Position numbers and translations under genes: made by a program. 64,000 bases of DNA from Streptomyces sp. CG4. Lineage in GTDB: Bacteria; Actinomycetota; Actinomycetes; Streptomycetales; Streptomycetaceae. Shown here piece after piece: positions 8,527 to 16,100 of this stretch. The notes beneath the pieces are model-generated. The model had not been told where the DNA came from. It saw only the letters and a program-made list of their open reading frames with translations, and searched no databases. The stretch lies in NCBI RefSeq assembly GCF_041080655.1, contig NZ_CP163525.1:8184001-8248000 (forward strand). The letters are read 5' to 3'. Position 1 is the first letter of the stretch, and each line of letters opens with the position of its first letter.

Positions 8527-9489
8527 TCAGGGGTGGGCCCTGAGGAATTCGATGAGTGCCGTGTTCACCTCGTCCGGGCGTTCCTGCTGGGTCCAGTGTC
8601 CGCAGCCGGCCAGTTCGAGGGGCGCGCGCCAGAGGTTGGGCATGAGGTCGGGGAGCTTGGCGATGAGTTCGGGTGTACCGGGGAAGGCGGGCACGACATC
8701 GCGGTCGCCGTAGATGTAGAGGGCGGGCGGGGTGACGCGGGCGCCGTGCCACGGAGCGGTCAGTTCCCAGTTGCGGTCGAGGTTGCGGTACCAGTTGAGG
8801 GCCCCGGTGAAGCCCTTGGAGAAACTCTCGGTGAGCGCGTCGAGGTCGTCCTCGGTGAACCACTCCGGCAGTACGTCGGGGTCCTCCATGTCCGCGAGCC
8901 AGCCGCGGTCGGGATCGACGAGTGGCTGCTGGCCGTTCCCGGCGTGAGGTGCGTCGCCGGAACCCCAGTAGAAGAACTTCCGCAGAGTGGTGCGCGCGTC
9001 CTGTGCGAACTCGGCGTCGGCGACACCGGGACGGTTGAAGTAGTTCCAGTAGAAGCGGCCGTCGAACATCTTGTCCATGGCGGCCAGCGGAGGCTGCGTC
9101 CCGCGGAACGGCGGCGGCACGCTCAGGCCGGCCACCGCGCGCACGATGTCCGGCCGGAGCAGCGCGGTGTGCCAGGCGACCGGCGCGCCCCAGTCGTGCC
9201 CGACGACGTACGCCTGCTCCTCGTCCAGGGCCTGGATCAGCCCGACGACGTCGCCGACCAGGTGGAGGATGGAGTACGCGCCGACGTCCTCGGGATGATC
9301 GCTGCGCCCGTATCCCCGCTGGTCGGGGGCGACCACGTGGAATCCCGCGTCGGCCAGCGGGCCGAACTGGTGATGCCAGGAGTGCCATGACTCGGGGAAG
9401 CCGTGCAGGAGCACCACCAGCGGGCCGTCGCCCTGCTCGGCGATGTGCAGCCGAATGCCGTGCACGTCAATCATTCGATGCTCAACCAT
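8527..9489 (-). CDS. alpha/beta hydrolase, epoxide hydrolase-like
   Basis: A 320-residue alpha/beta hydrolase. It has the oxyanion motif HGFPESWHSW at residue 29, the nucleophile elbow GHDWGAP with Asp99 in place of Ser, and the acid strand YIYGDRD. An Asp nucleophile after the HGxP motif is typical of soluble epoxide hydrolases and haloalkane dehalogenases; the HGFPESW form favours epoxide hydrolase. The final GCGHWTQQERP holds the catalytic His. It is a monocistronic-looking cytosolic enzyme between DedA and the YncE-like gene. Substrate unknown. Confidence 0.88.
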   Translation of the reverse strand: MVEHRMIDVHGIRLHIAEQGDGPLVVLLHGFPESWHSWHHQFGPLADAGFHVVAPDQRGYGRSDHPEDVGAYSILHLVGDVVGLIQALDEEQAYVVGHDWGAPVAWHTALLRPDIVRAVAGLSVPPPFRGTQPPLAAMDKMFDGRFYWNYFNRPGVADAEFAQDARTTLRKFFYWGSGDAPHAGNGQQPLVDPDRGWLADMEDPDVLPEWFTEDDLDALTESFSKGFTGALNWYRNLDRNWELTAPWHGARVTPPALYIYGDRDVVPAFPGTPELIAKLPDLMPNLWRAPLELAGCGHWTQQERPDEVNTALIEFLRAHP

Positions 9490-9561
9490 GGACCCGAGCG
9501 TACGTGAAGTGATCTTCAGGGCGGCGCTTTGCGCTACTGCCTGCTCCTTGATCGTGAAGAG

Positions 9562-9589
9562 GGGTCCACTCGCCGCTGGGAGTGGACCC
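9562..9589 (-). terminator. hairpin terminator after the YncE-like gene
   Basis: Perfect 9-base stem GGGTCCACT (9562-9570) and AGTGGACCC (9581-9589), loop 10 bases, lying just past the stop of the minus-strand gene ending at 9594 and before the hydrolase start at 9489. Confidence 0.7.
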
Positions 9590-9593
9590 GAGG

Positions 9594-10670
9594 TCAGGCC
9601 GGGCGCGGGATGTAGGCCAGGCCGTGGGTGCCGGACGTACCGAATGCCGGGTGGTCGAGCCGGGCCAGGTGCCGCAGTGTCTCCAGATCGAGGATGTCGA
9701 CGGTGGCCGACGCGTAGCAGGCCACATAGGCGATCCGGCCGTCGGGCGACGAGGTGATGGTCAGCGGGCAGAGCCCCACCTCGAAGTCGGCCACCCGCTC
9801 ATGGGTGTCGGCGGAGAACACCGTGAGGCGCCCCGGCGCCATCCGGCCGGCCCGGGACACGGGGTCGGGCTCCGTGCGCACTTCGCCCGCGAGCAGCTTG
9901 CCCGTCGAGGTCAGATGCACCGGCATGGCGGCGGACCCGAGAGGCAGCGTGCCGACCACGTTCGCCGAGCGGATGTCGATGACCTTGATACCAGGGGGCG
10001 TTGCCTCCCCGGAGGCGTCCGAGGAGCCGGAGGAGTCGGAGGAGAGGGAGCCCTGGTAGGGCGTGGCGACGTAGGCGTGCGAGCCGTCGGCGGAGACCGC
10101 GATGCCCTCACAGCCGGGCACCTCGACCTTCGCCGTGAGGGTCCCCCGCTTGAGATCGAGGACGGACACGAACGGTGCCTCCTTGTTGGCGACGCAGCCC
10201 GTCGTACCGGCCGCGTCGACGGCGACCCAGTGCGAGCCGGGCGCGTCCGTGTCGATCCGGCCCACGGGGCGGCGGGTCTCCGTGTCGATGACGACGACAC
10301 CGCCGGGCCGGTCGGTGCCGCCCTCCACGTTGACGTACAGGCGACCGCCCGCCGCGTCCAGCGCGATGCCGTGCGGCGCGTGTTCCGGGGCGAGGTCGAC
10401 CACCTCGACGACGCGGCGCGTGTCGGGGTCGATGACGGTCAGCTCGGTACGCCGGCCGCTGTTCGCGCGATAGAAGCCCGAGCGATACGTCATCGTGCAC
10501 CACAGCAGCCGCCGCACCGGGTCGAAACACAACTCGTGCGGCTCGGCGAGGGTTTGTACCGTGCCCAGGTGCCGGTCGGACGCGGTGTCGAAGAACGCAA
10601 CCGAGGGGCCGCTCTGGCTGACCACGGCCAGCACATCACCTTCCCGGCCGGCGCGCGGGGACTGCTCCAT
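9594..10670 (-). CDS. YncE-like seven-bladed beta-propeller protein
   Basis: About 358 residues built from repeated propeller blades: GDVLAVVSQSGPSVAFFDTASDRHLGTV, VIDPDTRRVVEVVDL, GVVVIDTETRRPVGRI, SVLDLKRGTLTAKV, KVIDIRSANVVGTL and VDILDLETLRHLARL, the 40-residue surface-antigen/YncE type repeat. Such proteins bind ligands, DNA or partners; many are exported, but no signal peptide is visible with the start chosen. The ATG at 10670 (MEQSPRAG) follows GAAGGAGTCCG. It is divergent from a LysR-type regulator starting at 10817, which probably controls it. Confidence 0.8.
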   Translation of the reverse strand: MEQSPRAGREGDVLAVVSQSGPSVAFFDTASDRHLGTVQTLAEPHELCFDPVRRLLWCTMTYRSGFYRANSGRRTELTVIDPDTRRVVEVVDLAPEHAPHGIALDAAGGRLYVNVEGGTDRPGGVVVIDTETRRPVGRIDTDAPGSHWVAVDAAGTTGCVANKEAPFVSVLDLKRGTLTAKVEVPGCEGIAVSADGSHAYVATPYQGSLSSDSSGSSDASGEATPPGIKVIDIRSANVVGTLPLGSAAMPVHLTSTGKLLAGEVRTEPDPVSRAGRMAPGRLTVFSADTHERVADFEVGLCPLTITSSPDGRIAYVACYASATVDILDLETLRHLARLDHPAFGTSGTHGLAYIPRPA

Positions 10671-10816
10671 GGCGGACTCCTTCTCAAGAGGGGATGGGGG
10701 TCCGGTGTTTCTCGCGGACAGCTCCACTCTCCGCACGCGAGGGCGCCGCAACAATGCAAGAATCGGCACCCAATCCTTGCCTCACACGCAAAAATGCAGT
10801 TCAGGAGCCATCATCC

Positions 10817-11749
10817 ATGGATCTCAACCTGCTGCGCGTCCTGGACGCCCTGCTCCAGGAGAACAGCGTGACCCGCGCGGCCGAACGCCTCGGCACCTCA
10901 CCCGCGGCAGTCAGCCGTACGCTGGCCCGCCTGCGCCGCGCCGTCGGCGATCCGCTGCTGGTCCGGGCGGGCCAAGGGATGGTCCCCACCCCCAGAGCCC
11001 AGGAACTCCGGGAAGAGGTGGGCGTGTTGCTGCGCGGCTGCGACAACGTCCTCAGGCCCGGCGCCGGCTTCGAGGCCGTACATCTGCAACGCACCTTCAC
11101 CGTGCAGGCCACCGACCTGCTGCTGGCGGGCATCGCCGGACCCCTGACCGACCGGATCCGGGCGGAGGCCCCGCAGGCGGACGTGGTCTTCCTGCCCGAA
11201 GCCCTGGAAGGCGGACCGGCCCTGCGACAGGGAGCAGTGGACGTCGAACTGGGCGTCCTCGGAAACCTGGACCCGGAGATCCGCACCCGGCATCTCACCC
11301 GGAAGACGCTGGTGGGGGTCGCCCGCAGCGGTCACCCGCTCTTCGACAGGCGGATCGACGCCCGCCGCTTCGCCGCCGCCGGCCACATCGGCATCTCCCG
11401 GCACGGCAAACGCCTCGGCTCCATCGACCACGCCCTCGCCGAGCGGGGACTGCGACGCCGTATCGCCGTCGTCGTACCGAGCCACACGAGCGCCATGATC
11501 CTCGCCCGGGACACCGACCTCGTCGCGCTCACCCTGGCCGACTGGCTCCCCGACACCACCGCTGCGCTGGGGCTGCGTACCTTTCCCCTCCCCCTCGACC
11601 TGGCCCCGCTCGACTTCGGCATGGCCTGGCACCCCCGCAACTCGGCGGATCCCGGCCACCGTTGGTTCCGTGACCGCCTGGCGGCCACGGTCCTGGCACC
11701 GTCGGCGCCGGGCGACGACACGGAGTCCCAGGGGGCCGCGAGGTCGTAG
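10817..11749 (+). CDS. LysR-family transcriptional regulator
   Basis: A 310-residue LysR-type regulator. The N-terminal winged helix is clear: MDLNLLRVLDALLQENSVTRAAERLGTSPAAVSRTLARLR, followed by the periplasmic-binding-protein-like effector domain. The ATG at 10817 is preferred over 10694 because the helix-turn-helix starts right there and AGGAG is 9 bases upstream. It is divergent from the YncE-like gene, the usual LysR arrangement, so that gene is its first likely target. Whether it also controls the SDR or the NRPS operon downstream is unknown. Effector not predictable. Confidence 0.9.
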   Translation: MDLNLLRVLDALLQENSVTRAAERLGTSPAAVSRTLARLRRAVGDPLLVRAGQGMVPTPRAQELREEVGVLLRGCDNVLRPGAGFEAVHLQRTFTVQATDLLLAGIAGPLTDRIRAEAPQADVVFLPEALEGGPALRQGAVDVELGVLGNLDPEIRTRHLTRKTLVGVARSGHPLFDRRIDARRFAAAGHIGISRHGKRLGSIDHALAERGLRRRIAVVVPSHTSAMILARDTDLVALTLADWLPDTTAALGLRTFPLPLDLAPLDFGMAWHPRNSADPGHRWFRDRLAATVLAPSAPGDDTESQGAARS

Positions 11750-11816
11750 CGGCGCAAGCACCGGGCTCTCGCCGTCCGGGCCGCTCACCACCCTGGACGC
11801 TCAGAACACTGGCTGC

Positions 11817-12596
11817 TCAGAACATGCGGGGCTGACCGTTGGAGGCGCCGAGCCCGCCGTCGACGGGAAGGTGCGCGCCGTTGACGAAACGGGCGTCGGA
11901 ACTGGCCAGGAAGGCGATGACATCGGCGACCTCGGCCGGTTCGGCAGGGCGCCGCATGGGGATGCGCTCACGGAACGCGGCGAGCGCCGCCTCGTTCTCG
12001 ACGATCGGCACGGCCACCGCGGTGCGGGTGAGGCTCGGGTGCACGGCGTTGACCCGCACGCCTTCGTGGCCGTGGTCGAGCGCCATGGCGTTGGTCAGGT
12101 TGACCAGTGCCCCCTTGGCGGCGTTGTAGGCGGCCAGACCCCAGTCCCCGCCGAGCCCGGACACCGAGCCGACGTTGACGATGCAGCCGCCGACGCGCCG
12201 CAGATGAGGCAGCGCGGCCCGGGACGCGAAGAAGACTCCGTCGACGTCGACGGCGAAGGTCTGGCGCCAGGCGGCGGTGTCGGTGTGCTCGACCGTTCCG
12301 GGCGTCGCGGTGGCGGCGTTGTTGACCAGGACATCCAGCCGGCCGTATTCCCGCGCCACCGCGTCGACCACCGCCGTGATCGCCGACTCGTCGGAGACGT
12401 CCGCGACGCGCATCGCGATCGTCGAACCGGCCGGAGCCTCGGCGACGGCCGCCTTGAGCCGGTCCTCGGTCCGCCCGACGGCGATCACCGTGGCGCCTTC
12501 GCGCCCGAGACGGTACGCGGTGGCGGCGCCGATACCGGACCCGCCACCGGTGACGATCACGACCTTGCCGGTGAACCGCTTCCCGTCCACAGTCAC
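11817..12596 (-). CDS. SDR family oxidoreductase
   Basis: A 259-residue classical short-chain dehydrogenase/reductase with the nucleotide motif TGGGSGIGAAT near residue 16, the NNAAT motif, and the catalytic YNAAK (Tyr and Lys) about residue 155. It uses NAD(P) to oxidise an alcohol or reduce a carbonyl. It is transcribed away from the NRPS operon, with 543 bases between, so it could be a tailoring enzyme or simply a neighbour. Substrate not predictable. Confidence 0.9.
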   Translation of the reverse strand: MTVDGKRFTGKVVIVTGGGSGIGAATAYRLGREGATVIAVGRTEDRLKAAVAEAPAGSTIAMRVADVSDESAITAVVDAVAREYGRLDVLVNNAATATPGTVEHTDTAAWRQTFAVDVDGVFFASRAALPHLRRVGGCIVNVGSVSGLGGDWGLAAYNAAKGALVNLTNAMALDHGHEGVRVNAVHPSLTRTAVAVPIVENEAALAAFRERIPMRRPAEPAEVADVIAFLASSDARFVNGAHLPVDGGLGASNGQPRMF

Positions 12597-12984
12597 TCCT
12601 CAGGTGCTTCTCGTCGCACGCCAACCGGTCAGTTCCCGGCGTCAGGTAAACCCGACAGCGAGAGACGGCGCAAGAGCGCCGCCTGCCGGGCAGTTGCCCC
12701 GGCAGGCCCCCGCCAGACCTGCCGCTGGCTGGAAAGGAACGCACCGAGCCGGGATGGCCGGAAAATTCCGTCGCATCTTCTTCATGGCCGGTTCCCCATG
12801 CCGTCTTCCGTGAGTCGGCGGTAACCATCGCCGCGGCGCAGGCGGGCACGGCATGCGATGGTATTTCATCTCAATTCGCCCACCAGAAGCATCGGCGGAC
12901 CTATACATCATCGCCGCCCGTAGGGCAATCGGAATGGCATCCTTGACAGTCGCCGGTGTCATGAATCAAGCCATTCAATCGCTT

Positions 12985-13000
12985 AGTGATCTGGATCACA
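12985..13000. promoter_or_regulatory. Crp/FNR-type palindrome
   Basis: The sequence AGTGA, six bases (TCTGGA), then TCACA matches the TGTGA-N6-TCACA operator of Crp-family regulators at 9 of 10 positions; the inner GTGATC/GATCAC arms are perfect. It ends 5 bases before a candidate -35 box, a position suited to an activator. Streptomyces has a Crp protein that controls many secondary-metabolite clusters, so the NRPS operon is a plausible target. Binding is inferred. Confidence 0.55.
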
Positions 13001-13005
13001 CCGTC

Positions 13006-13034
13006 TTGTTCGGGTGAGTCGCGCTGGCTAGTTT
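13006..13034 (+). promoter_or_regulatory. candidate vegetative-type promoter for the NRPS operon
   Basis: TTGTTC (13006-13011) and TAGTTT (13029-13034) are separated by 17 bases, matching the TTGACA/TAGPuPuT pattern of the principal Streptomyces sigma factor. Transcription would begin near 13041, leaving a leader of about 100 bases before the ATG at 13140. A second TTGACA at 12943-12948 has no good -10 partner. Confidence 0.5.
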
Positions 13035-13139
13035 GATCACCGCTCAGGAGGGTGCACATACGTCGAACTACCCGACGCGGGAAATCGTTCGAACCGCGAC
13101 GGCATCATTCAGGGTTCAGTTACGGGGGAAATGTAAATA

Positions 13140-16100
13140 ATGCCGGACAATTCTGTCGTCAACTCTGCATTCGCTACGCTCCTCGAAGCCTTTGCGTCGT
13201 CTGTCAAGAATTTTCCTCAACGCGTCGCCATAAAATTCGGAGAACAGGTCCTCACCTATGAGGATCTCGACCTCCGATCCGATGTGCTGGCGGCGGACAT
13301 CCAGGAACGGACTTCCCTCCCGGGCCGGCCGATCGCCATCCTGCTGGAACGGTCCCCGGAGATGGTGATCGCGGCGATCGCGGTCCTCAAGACCGGTTCC
13401 TGCTACGTCCCGCTGGACCCGGAGTCCCCGGCCGCGAGGCTCGAGGTGATACTCGAGGACGCGGCGCCCGCGCTCGTCCTGACCTCGGACGCCCTGGTGC
13501 GCACAGTGCCGGCTGGGCATGCGGTCCTGTCCCTGGACAAGGGCCGCAACGACGACCCGAACCGCGTCGACAAGCCCTTCCTGCCGCCCGTGGTCGCTCC
13601 GTCCGACCGCGCGTACATCATCTTCACTTCCGGAACCACGGGGCGCCCCAAGGGCGTTCAGGTCACGCACGAAAACGTTGTGCGGCTGTTCGCCGTCACC
13701 GACCCGCTGTTCGGCTTCGGGCCGGACGACGTCTGGTCCATGTTCCACTCGTTCGCATTCGACTTCTCCGTGTGGGAGATATGGGGGGCGCTGCTTCACG
13801 GTGGAACCGTGGTGATCGTTCCGGGCGACGCGGCAAAGGATCCGCAGAGATTCCGCGCGCTGCTGCGTGACGAGCGGGTGACGATGCTCAGCCAGACGCC
13901 CACGGCTTTCGCTCAGCTGATGGCCGAGGAGTCCCGGAACGAGGACAGGCTTCCGCTCCGATACGTGGTTTTCGGCGGAGAGGCACTCAATTTCTCCGAC
14001 CTGGCCCCCTGGTTCGAGAAGTACGGAGATTCCGCCCCGGAACTCGTCAACATGTACGGCATCACCGAAATCACGGTGCACGCCACGCACCGGAGGGTCA
14101 CGCGGGAGGATCTCGGCCGGGAAGGCAGCCTCATCGGCGTTCCGCTTCCCGATCTCGACATCCTTCTCCTGGGCGAAGACCTCGGGCCCGTACCCGACGG
14201 GGAGACCGGGGAGATCGTGGTCACCGGCCCCGGCGTGGCCCTGGGCTACCTCGCTCGGCCGGAGCTGACCGCGGAGCGCTTCGTCGATGTCAGCGACACG
14301 GACGGCCGCACCGTGCGCGGCTACCGCTCGGGCGACCTGGCACGGCGCCTGCCGGACGGCGAACTGGAGTACCGCGGACGGCGCGACGAGCAGGTCAAGC
14401 TCCGGGGCTTCCGGATCGAACTCGGTGACATCGAGACCGCCCTGACCTCACTGCCGGCTGTCGGACAGGCGACGGTGGCCGTCAAGAACGTGGACGGCGA
14501 ACGCGAACTCGTGGGCTACGTGGTCCCGGCCGACGGGGCGGCGCCGGACGAGCCCACGCTGCGCGGCCGGCTGTCCGAACTCCTGCCCGCCTACATGGTG
14601 CCCGTGGCGTTCGTGACGCTGAACGCGCTGCCGATGACGGTCAACGGCAAACTGGACCGGGCGGCCCTGCCGGAACCGGACCAGGCGCTGCCCGAGCACC
14701 GGAACGTCGGCGGAAGCGGGCCGGCTGACGGGGCGTCCCCGCGGTCGCTGCGCGAAGAACTGCTCTGCGAGCTGTTCGCACAGGTGCTCAACCGCCCCTC
14801 GGTCAACCCCGACGACGACTTCTTCGCCCTGGGCGGCCACTCACTGATGGCGATCCGCCTGGTGAACCGCATCCGCGCGGCGGTCGGCCTCGAAGTCGCG
14901 GTCAAGGATCTCTTCGAGGCCCGCACCCCAGCGGCGCTCGCGGCCACGGGCGCCACGGACTCCAGTCGCCCAGCGCTGCGCCCACGCCCGCGCCCTCGCG
15001 ACGGCCGGATCCCACTGTCGTACGCCCAGCAGCGGCTCTGGTTCCTGCAGCAGGTCCATGTCGGCTCGCCCGCGTACCACATTCCGCATGCCCTGCATCT
15101 GACGGGCCGTGTGGACACGGACGCCCTCGGTGCGGCCCTGCGCGATGTCGTCCTGCGGCACGAGGTGCTGCGGACCGTCTACCCGGAGCAGGACGGCACG
15201 CCGTACCAGCACATTCTTCCGCCCGACGGGGTCGGCTCGCCGCTGGCCGTCTCGCACACCACCCAGGACCACCTCGACGCCCAGGTGACGGCCACGGCAC
15301 GAGCGGCGTTCGACCTGGCCGTCGATCTTCCGCTGCGCGCGCACCTGTTCGTGCTGGGGGAGGAGAAGAGCGTCCTGCTCCTCGTCCTGCACCACATCGC
15401 GGGCGACGGCTGGTCGCTCGAACCTCTCGTACGTGACCTGGCGGATGCCTACACGGCGCGGCTCAGCCGCCGGGCGCCGGACTGGGCGCCGCTGCCCGTG
15501 CAGTACGCCGACTACGCCGGATGGCAGCAGGAACTCCTCGGCGACGAGGAGACACCGGACACCCGCCTGTCCCGTCAACTCACCTTCTGGACCGAGGCGT
15601 TGCAGGGCTCAACTGAGGAACTCGACCTCCCCTTCGACCGGCCCCGGCCCACTGCCGCGGACTTCTCGGGCGACCTGGTCGGCATCGACCTGGACCCGGA
15701 TCTGCACCGGGCGATCGCGCAGCTGGCACGGACGACGGGCACCACCGTCAACATGGTGCTGCAGGCCGCCGTGGCCGGACTGCTCACCCGCCTGGGAGCC
15801 GGCACGGACCTGCCGATCGGCATCGCCGTCGCCGGCCGGACCGATGACGTCCTGAGCAACCTGGTCGGCTTCTTCGTCAACAGCCTGGTGCTGCGCGCGG
15901 ACACCTCCGGTGACCCGAGCTTCGTCGAGCTGCTGCAGCGCGTACGCACCCTGAGCCTGGCCGCCTTCGACAACGAGGACCTGCCGTTCGAGCGGCTGGT
16001 GGAGGCCCTCAACCCGACGCGTTCCGCGTCGCGTCACCCGCTGTTCCAGGTCATGATCGCCTCACAGAACGACATGCCCGACGACTTCGGTCTGCCGGGG

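Larger units (their letters stand above)
12597..13139. other. 543-bp divergent intergenic region
   Basis: Lies between the SDR (minus) and the NRPS operon (plus). Its right half (about 12850-13139) is clearly richer in A and T than the genes around it. It holds a Crp-like palindrome and a promoter-like element described separately. No convincing gene was found in it; the longest frames are arginine- and proline-rich and lack ribosome binding sites. Confidence 0.8.

Noticed and set aside
11817..12596. The SDR as a member of the NRPS cluster.
   Set aside because: It points away, is separated by 543 bases, and has no coupling; kept as a neighbour only.
13052..13261. GTG frame right after AGGAGG, overlapping the NRPS start, considered as a leader peptide.
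   Set aside because: The ribosome binding site directly abuts the GTG (no spacer) and the frame runs into the NRPS gene without features of a leader.
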